This document shows, in pieces, positions 1-11,107 of a DNA stretch of 30,402 nt (position 1 is its first letter; each line of letters begins with the position of its first letter). The stretch is taken from the NCBI GenBank assembly GCA_025890175.1, contig JANPYM010000015.1:301522-331923 (forward strand), given 5' to 3'. Source of the stretch: Ciborinia camelliae (taxonomy: Eukaryota > Ascomycota > Leotiomycetes > Helotiales > Sclerotiniaceae). Both the position numbers and the translations under genes were made by a program. The notes beneath the pieces are model-generated. The model was not told where the DNA came from, did not search any database, and saw nothing but the letters and a program-made list of their open reading frames with translations.

Positions 1-2400
1 AAAAATATTATAAATTGAAATAATTATAAAGATTTATATATTATTATAAAATTTAATAATTAAAAATTAAAGTTTATTAATTAATTAATAATAAAATTAT
101 ATTTATAAAAAAAGAAATAAAAAAAAAGGATTTATTTATTTATATTATTATATTATTAAAAATTTTTATATTTATTTTATTGTTATTAAATAATTTCGGA
201 TAAAAAAATTATTTTTGTTAATAATATTTAAATTATTATTAAAAAAAAATATTAAAAATTAATAAAACAAATTATATATATATTAATCTTTTTTAATAAT
301 ATATTGTTAAGATTTATAAAAGATATAAGATTTAAATAAAGGATTATTATTGATTAATAATAAAAAATAAATATTTAATAATAAGTTTTTGTTAAAAGAT
401 AAAATAAAATTGAAAAACTAAAATTTTAAAAAAAATAATTAATTTTTGATATATATTAAAAGTTGATTATTTATTAAATAACAATATTTATATTTATATT
501 TATATTATCAAAAAAACTAAAATTAAAAAAAAAAAAAAAACTAAAAAATATTTCCCAAAAAAATTTAAAAATTTTATATTTTTTTAAAAAAAAAGATATA
601 TATTAATCGCTTAATATTCGAAAAACCATAAAAAACCAAAACAAAACAAATAATTTGAAAATTAAAAAACTTTAAAAATAATTCAAAAAATTTAAAAAAT
701 ATAATTTTTAAAAACTTTAATTTAAAAAAATTTATTTAATAAAAAATTATTATTAAAAAGCAAATTAGAATTTAATTTTTTGAAAATTCAAATTTTTTTT
801 GAAAAATAAAAAAAAACATTTTAAACGAAAACATTATTTTTCGAAATAGTTTTTTTTTATTTTTTATAATAAATTTTTTTTTTTTTTTTTTTTTTACAAA
901 AATAAAAAAAATAAAAAAAACAATTAAAATAAAAATCTTCACTTTTTTTCTTAATAAATATTTATTATTTAATTTAAAATTTAATATATTTTTAATATTT
1001 CTATTCTTAATTTTTTTAATTAAAAAAAAATATATTTATATATATTAATTAACAATTAATAAATATACAAAAAATAATTTACAAAATATTAATAAATATT
1101 CAATAAATTCATCAAAATTATATTTATATTAAAAAAAAAAAAATAAAACAATTATAAAAACTTTTTTTATATTACAAAATTTATATACTAAACCAATATA
1201 TTTCATTTTGCGAATTATAACAAAAACAACAAAAATATATTTTCTTTAATAAAAAATAAAATAATCCTATATTTTATTTTTTTTAACAAAATTTTATTCT
1301 ATATTATTATATTTTTATCAATAACAAAACAATTAATCAATATTAAAATAAAATTGTTTGAAAAACAAATTACAAAACTTTTTTTTATAAACATATTTAT
1401 TACACAATAATAAAAAATTATTAAAAAATAAATATTTTTGGTTTATAATATTACTATTTTTTAATATTTTTTTAATTTTATAAAAACTAATTAATTTTGA
1501 ATAATAAAGATAAATAGATTTAATAAAAACTATAAAAATATTTATAAAATATTAAATAATTAATATAAAGAAAATAAAAAAAAAGTATAATATTAATAAA
1601 ATAATTAATTAAAAAAAATATATAAAAAAATATAAAAAATAATATTAATAAAAAACTAAAAATTTAAATTTTAAATTATAAAAACAAAAAAAATATAAAT
1701 ATTCTAAATAATACAAAATATAAAATTTAATTATCTAATAAAAAAATTAATAAAAGCCTTTTTTTCTTTATATTAAAAAAAAATTTTTAAATATAAAATT
1801 ATAAAAATAATTAATAATATTTAATTAATATTTATTAAATATTTACAAAGTTTTTAACGAATTAAAAAAAATAAAATAATACAAATATATAATATTAAAT
1901 ATATTTTATTTAAAAATAATGTTTTATTAATAATATAAATTTTAAATTAATAAAAAATAAATTATTATTCAAAAATTATTATTTATATAAAAAAATAATT
2001 ACAAAAATATAAACCAAAAAAATGTTTTAATATATATAAATAACAAATTTTAATAAATAAAACTTTTTAAACAAAATATCCTAAAAAAAAAAGTTTTATT
2101 ATAAATCTAAAATAAAAAAAATAAAAAAAATATTTAAGCAAAAAATTTAGGTTTAAAACCAATATATTAATAATTATCAATATTCAATATTAATCAATAA
2201 CAAATTTTTAATATAATTTTTAATTTTTAATTATTTAATATATACAAAAACAAATTTTTAAAATTAAACAAAAAAAATTTCGAAAATATATAAAATTTTA
2301 TATTAAATAAAGTATTATTATTTTAATAATAATTAATAATATATTATTAATTATTTAAAAAATAATAATAATTTTATTTAGAAAAAAAATAATAAAAAGT
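1..2400. repeat. A+T-rich, gene-free block (probably RIP-degraded repeats)
   Basis: This stretch is almost entirely A and T, with long homopolymer runs and stops in every frame. I see no reading frame with plausible protein character and no RNA gene. The few remaining C and G bases are scattered. In filamentous ascomycetes such blocks are normally transposons destroyed by RIP, which changes C to T mainly in CpA. The ancestral element cannot be recognised here. The block ends sharply near 2,400, where normal composition begins to return. Confidence 0.75.
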
Positions 2401-2450
2401 TTTTGGTTCAATATTCATCTAATTAATTCCTTGCATTTTCTATCTTAACA

Positions 2451-2485
2451 GAGTGATAGAAACAGTTGAAAAAAAAATTGCGATG
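2451..2485 (+). repeat. remnant of the TIR end seen again at 17,073-17,107
   Basis: These 35 bases align without gaps to 17,073-17,107 (and to 18,879-18,913). The six differences are all G-to-A or C-to-T in this copy, the direction expected from RIP or deamination. At 17.1 kb the sequence forms the right terminus of an element with inverted ends, so this is probably the right end of another family member. No matching left end was found in the A+T block to its left. Confidence 0.5.
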
Positions 2486-2677
2486 TATTCAACCATTGCT
2501 CTAGATACTCCCCAAAAAAAAGATCCGATTATAAAATTATAGCAAAATCTTTATATAAAAATGTTTTTTTTAGTGTTAAAAATATAAGGATTAGAGAGGT
2601 ATTTTTTTTATAGAGGTTCCGTGTCACGATGCTAAAGTATCGAAGTTGAAATGTAGTATATTGCTTGAAGGGCCCTT

Positions 2678-2797
2678 ACATCTATAAAGGGCGAAGCCCT
2701 TTATATGCGTAAGGTCGATAGTACAGCCGTACGGCTGTACGATCTAGCGAGGAGAGATGCCTAATATCTCAGGCACTCTTCTAAATCTACCGTAGCA
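2678..2797 (+). repeat. palindrome-rich short element, copy A
   Basis: A 120-bp unit that recurs in inverted orientation at 15,460-15,598. It carries a hairpin AAAGGGC-gaa-GCCCTTT (about 2,685-2,701) and a perfect 20-bp palindrome, GTACAGCCGTACGGCTGTAC (about 2,721-2,740). It ends with TCTAAATCTACCGTAGCA. It lacks 19 bp present in copy B between two 9-bp direct repeats (ATCTCAGGC). No coding potential. It could be a foldback MITE or a structured piece of a larger repeat. The function is unknown. Confidence 0.6.
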
Positions 2798-3029
2798 TTC
2801 CGGTTAATTTTGATGGGGTAGCATTTTGGTCCAAATATATATTAACCAATTTCGATCGAGTATAAATTTAGTATAATTTTTATAAATATTTTATATTTGA
2901 AAAAATATTTTTATAAATAGGTTAAATTTTAATTTTAAAATTGAAGAATTTCAAGGATAATTTTAATAGAGAGGATATAAGGATATAAATATTTTTTATA
3001 TTTAAAATTTAATGGGATCTAAAGTTTTA

Positions 3030-3083
3030 TTCTAATAAAGAGGTTATCTTTATATAGAGGTTTTTTATATAGAGGTTTTGCTG
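3030..3083 (-). mobile_element. right terminus of a pogo/Fot1-like DNA transposon (degenerate)
   Basis: Read on the minus strand from 3,083 the sequence begins CAGCAAAACCTCTATATA and repeats the ACCTCTATATA motif. This resembles the ends of pogo/Tigger-type elements, which start CAG and insert at TA. The next bases (3,084-3,085) are TA, as expected for the target duplication. The GH43 coding remnant starts immediately beyond the TA, so this insertion probably cut that gene. The matching left end was not located. No transposase is visible. Confidence 0.45.
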
Positions 3084-3085
3084 TA

Positions 3086-3672
3086 AAACCAATCCCTCCG
3101 GCCTCCATCTAATAGGTAGTCCTTACCCACTTGGTAGTCCAGCTTCCCCAACACTTTTTCTCCGCAAGCAGACGTCTCGCCGTGGAGTCCGGTCCACCAG
3201 AATCTCATTCAATCCCACTTCTCCCCGTATGGAAGCCGGCACTGTAGTCTATTAGAACCATTTGACTTATGCCAGTATTGATGTACATAGCAGTTCATGG
3301 AATGCCAGCAAAAGAATGATTGGACTTAATCTTGTGATTAATGATAAAAATATGTGGACTATCATTGGGGAGCTCGAAACAGAAGGCGATGTGATTCTGT
3401 ATATCTGGTGTGCAGATAACGGCTATACGTTGGGTTACAGACCATGTGATGAACGGAACGATAAAATCATAAAATGGGAAGGCGAAGCAACAGTTGACGA
3501 AATAACGGCAGATCCATCGATTGGCGCAGCATTCACGGGAATGGTGTTGGGATTGTATGTGACTGGCAATGGTGACTCTGGTATGGTCCCGGCGGATTTT
3601 AAGTTTGTGGAATTTGATGCTCTCCATACACCTGATTCTATTCATATTGAACCATTTAAGTGTGGTGAATGA
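3086..3672 (+). pseudogene. C-terminal fragment of a GH43-type glycoside hydrolase (beta-xylosidase-like), broken
   Basis: From 3,091 the frame reads NPSGLHLIGSPYPL, then SPASPTLFLRKQT, then EAGTVVY, a TAG stop at 3,253-3,255, and continues in the same frame to the TGA at 3,670-3,672. The pattern (SPTLFLRKQT, EAGTVV, FTGMVLGLYVTGNG, PADFKFVEFD) matches the concanavalin-like C-terminal domain of fungal GH43 xylosidases/arabinofuranosidases. I recognise it from memory of the family. The stop stands where the family has a conserved tryptophan, so TGG became TAG. On the complementary strand that is a CpA-to-TpA change. The catalytic propeller is absent: the coding sequence stops at a pogo-like transposon end at 3,083. 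The part after the stop is still open (136 codons from 3,262, starting at a TTG), but it lacks a real start and is not a gene. Confidence 0.7.
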
Positions 3673-4380
3673 TTCTAATCATCGAGAGCTCTCGGGAATC
3701 TCATGTTCTCTTTATCGAAATGAGCACGCAAAACTTACTAAAGAAAATAAAGGGGTAAAAAAGACTTGACAGTCGGACGTAAATGATTAATGACAATAAG
3801 TATAATTAACCACACTTTTTTTGTCGCATGATCACACAATATACGCTTTACACGAACCACAAGATAAAGAAGAACAAATAAATTGGGTAATAATTGATCG
3901 AGGAAATTTCACTTGGAATTTGCCGTGGTATGGATATGATTATTAGAAACATAGTACAGGTTAACTCACCAGGAGTGTTTGTGGGGTAAATAAGGTTCAC
4001 CGGGAGTCGCAGTAAAAACAGATTTGGGGCTCACCGGGAGCTTACGGGGAGTTACCCATGCTAGCATGCTACCTGTCAAAGGGTTCATCAGTTTAGAGGC
4101 CTCAAATATCGGGCCACCAATAGAATAAATATGCATAATACCTACCTAGTAGGTACGAAGATTTAATCGATGCAAAGCTTGCAATGTGATATGATGCTCA
4201 CCGGGAGTAATGTTGATGGCTCATTCTGATCAAAGATAATTGGCGAGCTACCGGTCCGCTGGAACAGAAGGCGGTGACCGATTAAACGGCAGAAAATATA
4301 ACTTTCATTTTACCCCTCCAAAACAATTTTGGAGAAACTCGTCACAGGCATTTACTCAAATCAGACAAAAGAATAGCAAT
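3673..4380 (+). promoter_or_regulatory. upstream region of HGH1 with four copies of a YTCACCRGGAGY motif
   Basis: No gene is seen in these 708 bp. A 12-bp motif of form YTCACCRGGAGY occurs on the plus strand at 3,965-3,976, 3,996-4,007, 4,030-4,041 and 4,197-4,208. The first three are spaced 31 and 34 bp apart, start to start. A related CTTACGGGGAGTTACC follows the third copy. A perfect 12-bp palindrome, CGAGAGCTCTCG, lies near 3,681-3,692, just after the GH43 remnant. The motifs may be binding sites for a regulator of HGH1 or leftovers of a small repeat. No clear TATA box was identified. Confidence 0.4.
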
Positions 4381-5780
4381 ATGCCGACCGAATTAGAAGA
4401 GGTAAGACTCAGACTCAGCTACGGTCTTGTTCTTTTATGCTGACCAGTATCATAGCTTGTCGATTTCATATCCCATGGTAACACTCAAGTGCGGACGCTC
4501 GGTATGTGCAAATTATTCGAACCGTTGTCCAAATTCTGATTGCGCCAAACAGCCGTTGAGAGCTTGATTCCATATTCGTTGTCGCAGCCTTCAATATTCA
4601 AGACAAATGAACTTCTGCCAGTGAAGGACCTGAAATTATTAGTCCGCGACTATAAAGTACGACTGCAACCTCCCAAGCATCTTCATTAGTGGAGGTTTAA
4701 CTGATGCCTGTATAGCAAATTGCCAAAGATGCGATCACAATCCTCATAAACCTGTCGACAGACAAGGAAGTTTTGGTATATCTTGCGAGCGATAAAGAGT
4801 TCATCAATACATTATTTGGAAAATTGACAGTATGTCAGTCTCCATTTTTAGTTTCCCCATTGACGACATCTAACATCGGTTCACCCTAGAACCCCTCAGA
4901 GCCAAATGCAAACCTCATTGCTATGTTACTTGCAAATCTTGCAAAATGGGACGACCTGAAGCAGATTATAACCCTCGAACGTCCTGCGCCGAAAGAATTG
5001 ACCTCAAGCAATCGAGCGATCGATCAACTGATGGACCTTTTCGTGAAGGGTGCAGATGGGACATACAATAAACATGCAGAATATGACTATCTCGCATATC
5101 TATTTGCAGATCTGGCCAAGCATGAAGAAGGGCGAAAATACTTCCTGACAAAACAGGAATATGATGGTGTCATACCTCTCACAAAAATGACGGTTTTCAC
5201 AGAACATAAATCAGATATTCGTCGAAAGGGAGTCGCCTCGACGATAAAAAATGTTGCATTCGAGATTGATTCACATCCTTCATTCTTGGCGGGGGACGAG
5301 ATTAATATATTGCCATATTTACTACTACCTATTATGGGAAATGAGGAATTCGATGAAGAGGATACTATGGCAATGTTACCAGATTTACAACTGTTACCGC
5401 CAGATAAGGAGAGAGATAGCGATCCGACGATCATGCAAACACATGTGGAAACATTGATGTTACTCACGACTACAAGAGAAGGGAGAGATACCATGAGGGA
5501 GATCAAGGTTTACCCAATCATAAGGGAACTGCATTTAAAGATCGATCATGATGAAATGAGAGAGGCTTGCGAAAGACTTGTACAAGTTCTGATGCGAGAT
5601 GAGGAGGGAGAAGAGAAAGTGGACGCAGGCATGATGACGTTAGCCAGAAGATCCGATAAACCTTTCTCCCCTCCGAAACCATTCTCATCACAGTCGAACG
5701 GCATTGCAGGAGGTTGGGCATCCCAAGATGCTGAAGACCCTGCATCAGATTCGGATGATGAGAAGATAGTAGAAGTATAA
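4381..5780 (+). CDS. HGH1: Hgh1 homologue, armadillo-like adaptor for eEF2 folding
   Basis: Five exons: 4,381-4,401, 4,456-4,501, 4,553-4,656, 4,716-4,829 and 4,890-5,780, giving 391 residues, close to the yeast protein (394 aa). All introns are GT-AG (54, 51, 59 and 60 nt) and all junctions keep frame. The start MPTELEE is the family start and is followed across intron 1 by LVDFISHGN. The N-terminal DUF383 region includes PVKDLKLLVRDYK, the helix INLSTDKEVLVYLASDKEF and MLLANLAK (from residue 107). It continues with HAEYDYLAYLFADL (about 157-170) and RRKGVASTIKNVAFE. LPYLLLPIMGNEEF and the acidic LPPDKERDSD precede the DUF384 part (TREGRDTMREIKVYPIIREL, about 290-309). The tail after about residue 330 is low-complexity and acidic. 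In yeast, Hgh1 is a cytosolic adaptor that brings eEF2 to the TRiC/CCT chaperonin; that role is inferred here by homology. No lesion is seen. It is tail-to-tail with the ceramidase, 136 bp apart. Confidence 0.93.
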
Positions 5781-5916
5781 ATGATCAAATATATCGAATA
5801 TAGAAAATGCATTATCTCATTGCTGCATCCCAATTTCATTTCCTTCATTTCAAAGTTCATTCGCATACTACCTGTCATTGTACCTCTTTACATAACACCT
5901 CCATGCCCGTCGCCTC

Positions 5917-8528
5917 TCAACTCAAGGTAAAATTATTACTGACCGCCGTAAACGCACTAATCGCCCCAAAAATGTTTTTCGAATCCCCATTATACCTAAC
6001 TCTATACGTCCCCGCTATCGTTCCATCCCCAGTCCCCGTCTCCCAACTCACAACCACTTTACTAGTCCCCGTCAACCCATTAACTCTAGTCCAAGTATAC
6101 ACCAAATGCCAATCCTTATCATCTCTCACAGTCGTCCAATTTCCATTTGAACCCAATTTTTCAACAGCTGTATATGTACCTTCAAGCCGTAAATTGTTGC
6201 GTGGGTTTGCACCTACAAATGTCGTATTTACAACGGCACCGATCTTGTAGGATGAAGAGGGTTGCACGGATACCGTACCAAAAGAACCACTATCATACAC
6301 CACGCCCGTTATAAAACTCAAACTCGTATTTACATTATTCGGGGGGCTCGGTCCAGCAGCAGGCTGACTTTTATTGGCAGCAGCTAAGTATCCAATAGCG
6401 CTAGTAGTTAAATGAATATAAGCATCGAGCTCATGTGGACCGTAAAGTGTAGAAGCGCCTTCGTAGCGCTGAATGGAATATTCTTCGGAAGTGGAGAGAT
6501 AATGCGCGTATGTGTTTGCCGGGCCACCGAGAACGACTTTGGGAGTTGTTTTGGTTATTTGAGAGGTGGTGGCGGCGTTGGAGATGGCGGATTTCCAGCG
6601 CCGGCCGGACATGGTGGTTGCTTCGGAAGGAGAGATGATTATTATTAGTTGGCCTACGCGGAGGAGTTGCATGTCGACTAGGGTGGGAAGGTTAGTGAGA
6701 GTGGGAAAGGAGGGTTGGGTGGGGGACGGTGGTTGAGAATGGATGAGAAATAACGTACCGATATTGGGAGACCAAGCATAAGGAGATGACATCTCACCCA
6801 CATCTAGAAGAACAGGCTTGGGATATTGACAGGCGACCTAAAGGTTTATTAACATTAGTTCTTCATAAAAAGCGAGGTATGTATCATTGATAGCGACATA
6901 CCTGTTCAGCAGATGGCACTCTAAGGAGATCAGATACAAGTGACCACAGAGGATTTGATGGTGCACCTGGATCATTTTGTGTAAAATCGAATGCTCCTGG
7001 TCCATCACTAGTGCCGGCAGCAAATGAATACCCTAATGCTGCAGGACAAGTTTGCACAATCGATCCGTTGGCGAGGGGAAAGTCGTAGAATTGCATATCT
7101 TGGAAGAAATGGAAGGATTTGACCGTGCCATCCACGACGGGCGTGCCGACGGAATCTAATGTATTCTATACAAATCAGATTCTTATCACTCTGAATGAAG
7201 AAAGGAAAGAAGACTTACGTAGAGAGCTTGAGCTCCATCATATTGTCTCTGTCCAATGATATAACAACTGGAAACTCCCAGATCCAATGCTTGAAAAGCT
7301 GGACCTCGACCATGGCAAGTCTCAGATATTCCTGCACACGTACTATTATTCACAGTACATTGTTGGCCAGAACCATCATCACACCAGGCACCGAGAACAT
7401 TGGGTGTGGTATCTCCAACGCTTGATTGTGAGAATCCAGCAACGAACCCTGGAGCGGCTTTAGGGTCGGTTAAGGCTGCTTTCTCGAAAAGGTAAGCTGC
7501 CACTCCTTTGTTATCACCTGAATTTATAGTTAGCAGGGTTTTCTACCATCGACATTTTGAGAACTTCCCGGTGACATGAGTATTGTTTTCCAACATCGAA
7601 GTGCCATGAACACTGAACCATGTCAAAACACCGATGTTTAATCCATCTGAAGCTCGTTGGAAACGAAGCATAGTCAGAGTTTTATCAACATCATCTGTAT
7701 ATTGTGCTCTTTCCGCTGCTGGGTTGGCAAGATATGCATAGATACTGCGATTAATATTTGCATTTGTAATATTTGTGTCGCCGGTAGTTAAATATCCAGT
7801 AGTAAGTGATTCATGAGCCCTCTTGATCGAGAGGACTGCGCCATCTACAATCGCTTGATAGCTTTGCTTGTCGAAACCTAGGGAAGTGATTTGTGGTAGA
7901 AGATAGTTATAGTATGCTCCAGGACCAGAATGCTGATGTGTTCCTGTGACGGCAATATTACTTTGCCCATAGACGGAATATGCTGGTCCCAGACTGGCTA
8001 AACCTTGGAGTATTCCATATCTGATTGCGGTATCCCCAGATGCTGTGTCGAGGACTAGGTAGAGAAATCGGTTGGAAGGATTGCCCACATCTCCGACAAT
8101 GAAAGCTCTAGAGTAAATTCGTTGACGAAGTCCGGTTCCGACTTGAGGAAGACTAGCATAGCCCATAAAATTTAATTCGACAACAGGTCTGATGAAGTCA
8201 GCCAGGTAGAGATACATAGGAATAAACTCAAGCCTTACCCCGTGATATCGGCTTTGCCAACTCCTATGAGATATGGATCACCTATGGCTCGTGTTTCGTG
8301 GTCATTTTCATGTGTCCATTCAGAATTGGCATTGGGAAGCTGTTTATTTGGCTGAACGCTCTCGATCTTTGCAAGTCCCACAACCAATGCGGTAAATGCA
8401 GTAAACAAAACAAATCCAGCGAATGCAAAGAATACTACACTTGCTAGAGACTTTCTGCGAGGAACTTCTGGTTGCCCATCCTCCACCTTTTCATCCGCCT
8501 GGACTTGCAAATATTCAAACCTCGACAT
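5917..8528 (-). CDS. neutral (alkaline-type) ceramidase, membrane-anchored
   Basis: Six exons on the minus strand: 8,528-8,239, 8,188-7,569, 7,517-7,219, 7,165-6,902, 6,837-6,759 and 6,677-5,917, giving 770 residues. The start MSRFEYLQVQ is chosen because it precedes a short cytosolic segment and a single membrane anchor (about residues 30-52), a type II topology. The upstream in-frame ATG adds only MSFFSYCSFAPWLLI. The enzyme hydrolyses ceramide to sphingosine and fatty acid. Family marks: GVGKADITGP (about 89-98), the zinc-binding THQHSGPG (180-187), WFSVHGTSM with His291, GDTTPN (338-343), PSEATTMSGRRW with Glu536, and EEYSIQRYEGASTLYGP (582-598). The C-terminal immunoglobulin-like domain ends SNNFTLS. 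The hexapeptide is GDVSPN in bacterial and animal enzymes, with a catalytic Ser; here it is Thr341. Introns 1, 3, 4 and 5 are GT-AG, but intron 2 (7,568-7,518) begins GGAAGT instead of GTAAGT. If it is not spliced, the frame reads into a stop. The gene diverges from the Ste6 pseudogene. Confidence 0.88.
7518..7568 (-). other. ceramidase intron 2 with a non-canonical GG donor
   Basis: Protein alignment requires the junction VTG|DNKGVAAYLF, which places the intron at 7,568-7,518 (51 nt). The 3' side is normal, with CTAAC 12 nt before the final CAG. The 5' side reads ACCG|GGAAGT where the normal fungal donor would be GTAAGT, so the second intron base is G instead of T. The nearest GT downstream (AA|GTTCTC) would create AAG TGA, a stop. 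Possible explanations are a sequencing error, a rare non-canonical intron, or a splice-site mutation that damages the gene. Confidence 0.7.
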
Positions 8529-9658
8529 GATCAATAGCCAAGGAGCGAAAGAACAATAAGAAAAGAAAGACAAGCAAAAAGGCGGCAGCAGGTAGATAAT
8601 AAATTACCCAGAAATAATATTCATACTGGTGTGGCTCGCGTGGTAGAATCATGGTTGCCCCTGCCGTCTTTTGACCTTGCAGAAAACGTTTGATTGAAAA
8701 TGATGCGCGCATTTGGACAGATATGTGGAAGTATGGATGTGCATGGCAATTTTGTGTCATGATACACATTGCTTGCATCTCAATGTAGTGAATGGTTCGG
8801 CTGTCGGTTTCTTCTTTGGTGTCATCAGCCGATCAACGCCTCTGCCAATCTTCTGTGCAACCTACCTATATGGTTAGATTTGGCAGGTCGTTGATTTAAA
8901 ACCCCGAATCTCTTGTCATGGTACCCCTCATTCCCTCGAGAATGGGAGGGTTGTTAGGCTAAATGGTCGCAATGTGTATACCGGTATCATATTTCTTGCA
9001 AACTACTCGCTTGCGTGATGATATCAAGATATAGGTAATGTGGGATGATATAAAGACAAACTCGTTACTCCAAGTTATTCGGGAGTTGAAACGAAGTGGA
9101 AGGGTTTATTAAGCCTCGGCTAAGATTATGATCTCGTGACCTCCCTGTCTGGGTGTAGAAATAGGATGTGTGTTACAATAGTAGCTGTCACGAAGTGGTG
9201 CTGGCAGGGCTTGGAGTTTTCCATTGTGCCTTTGTCCCGGGAAAAAAAATCAACGTTTGGAGATCAAAGCTACTGAAGTGAGAATTCATTTTCGTTTGTA
9301 TCAAGATGTTAATGTCGTGACTGATATCAGGAACCTAAGGATTGGTCAAGATACGAAGCTGAGACTGGTTTAGTCTTTAACTCTTGAGAAATGAAGTAGT
9401 GAATTGCTTCTAGAACAATACCCTTTTCAAAGACCATCTTTTCGGTGATATCCGCATTGTTCTTCACTCTTCGCTTAATGAACAATACTAAGGGGAAGCA
9501 CCACAATCAATCCTCGACTCAAGGTATTGTCCCTCTTATTACTGTTCAAGAGTGTTAACTTATTGCAATTGAAATTTTGTTTAGTACCTTCTCTTCTTGC
9601 TGTACAGCTTCTATTTTCTGTTTCACGTATCATTTATTGCATACAAGATTTCGTTTCA
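8529..9658. promoter_or_regulatory. divergent upstream region between ceramidase and the Ste6-like pseudogene
   Basis: These 1,130 bp of ordinary composition hold no recognisable gene. Short open frames occur on both strands, without codon or domain character. They must contain the promoters of the ceramidase (leftward) and of the Ste6-like gene (rightward). Pyrimidine-rich tracts and possible intron-like signals occur at about 9,524-9,586 in the probable 5' leader of the Ste6-like gene. No specific transcription-factor site could be assigned. Confidence 0.5.
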
Positions 9659-11107
9659 ATGACAATCTTCAAGGGCAAAGGCGCGAAGAGCGTCGAGAGA
9701 CATGGCCACTCGATCTCAAAAACTCGATTGGCGGATGATGTAGATCAACAATCATCTATCGAATTGCGCGATGCCGATAGCTATCAACTCGATGATGAAA
9801 TCAAACCTTCTTTCCGGTCCTTGTTTACATTTACGACGAAAAAGCATACCTTCAATCTAGTGTTATGTATAATTTTCGGAATTTTGAGCGGTGTTATGAA
9901 ACCGATATCGGCAATATTCTACGGAAACATCTTTGGGTCTCTTGTCAATTATGGAAGCGGTGTCATTACAGCACAAGAGACTTTACATAGAGTTTCGAAA
10001 TGGTGCATAGCTGTCTCCGTACTCGGAGGTGCAGTATGGTTATTCGAAGGCCTATTTTTATGCTCGTGGATAGTATTCGGAGAACTCCAAGCCAAAAGTG
10101 TCCGCGAAAAAATGTTTTCCGGAATGTTGGAGAAAGACTTGGAATGGTTTGATCTGCGTAAAGATGGTATTGGATCATTGTTGATTCGAATCGAAACGTA
10201 AGTAAATAGATTCTCGAACAAAAGCATATTACTAATTCAAGTATAGTCAGATTCGAGAGCTTCAATTATCTACATCCCAGCCTCTAGGGTTCCTTGTATT
10301 TGAGACCGCTGGTGCTGCGGCAGCTCTTGGGACTGCTTTCTATTACTCCTGGAATCTGACTCTGGTCGTCATCGCGGCATTTCCGATTGCTGGTGGAATA
10401 CTTTATCTTATCTCTAGGAAAATGGGCCCTGCCATCGAAGCCCAGAAAAGAGAACTCTCACAAGCTTCGAAATTTACAAACACCGCCCTGACAGCGATCG
10501 ATACCGTCAAAGCATTCAATGGACAGGATCAGGAGGTTTGGCAATATTTCTTGGCAATCAAAAGATCTACTGTTTATTACATGATACAAGCCAGGTCAAA
10601 TGCATTTCAATTCGGGATTACGAAATTCCTCATGATAGGAATCTTTGTTCAAGGCTTCTGGTATGGTATCTCGTTGGTCGATCATGGGCTGGATGCTGGA
10701 AAGGTTCTTACAACTTTCTATTCTTGTTTGAGCGGGATGGTGGCTATAGAAATTATCTTACCACAATGGCTTGTTTTGGCAAAGGGGATGTCGGCGGGGG
10801 CCACTCTCAAGTCTATCATGGATCAAGTGGACCAAGGAGGAATCGCGAAAAACGCAGAAGAGACAATAGCACCGCCAGTTTGCAGTGGTGATATCGAAGT
10901 CAACGATGTGAGTAACAATAGCCACGATCAATCGCTCAAGCTAACCCAAAAAAGGTTACATTTGCATACCCTTCGAATCGACAACAAAATGCTCTTACCA
11001 AAACGACATTCTTCTTTCCTGCAGGCGAAACTACGTTTGTAGTTGGCAAAAGTGGTTCCGGAAAAAGTACACTGGGAAACTTATTGCTTAAATTCTATGA
11101 ACCACAA

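Larger units (their letters stand above)
2401..3085. repeat. transposon debris at the left edge of the gene island
   Basis: Composition is intermediate and no gene is present. The stretch contains at least three separate repeat remnants, annotated individually: a terminal-repeat relic (2,451-2,485), a palindrome-rich element (2,678-2,797) and a pogo/Fot1-like right end finishing at 3,083. A similar 'tatagaggtt' motif also occurs near 2,608-2,620, so two related transposon ends, or one interrupted element, may be nested here. It separates the A+T block from the first coding remnant. Confidence 0.55.

Noticed and set aside
3262..3672. 136-codon frame as a complete small gene
   Set aside because: It starts at TTG and its homology-like pattern continues upstream across a TAG in the same frame, so it is the end of a broken GH43 gene.
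8515..8778. 87-codon minus-strand frame upstream of the ceramidase
   Set aside because: It overlaps the ceramidase start in another frame and shows no domain or codon character; most likely upstream leader.
9527..9658. Upstream extension of the Ste6-like N-terminus by 44 codons
   Set aside because: The extension begins at a non-ATG codon, looks like 5' leader with intron-like signals, and the ATG at 9,659 precedes a hydrophilic N-terminus typical of the family.
10908..10954. Apparent frameshift at the start of NBD1 in the Ste6-like gene
   Set aside because: A 47-nt GTGAGT...CTAAC...AAG intron restores VTFAYPSN directly, so no frameshift is needed.
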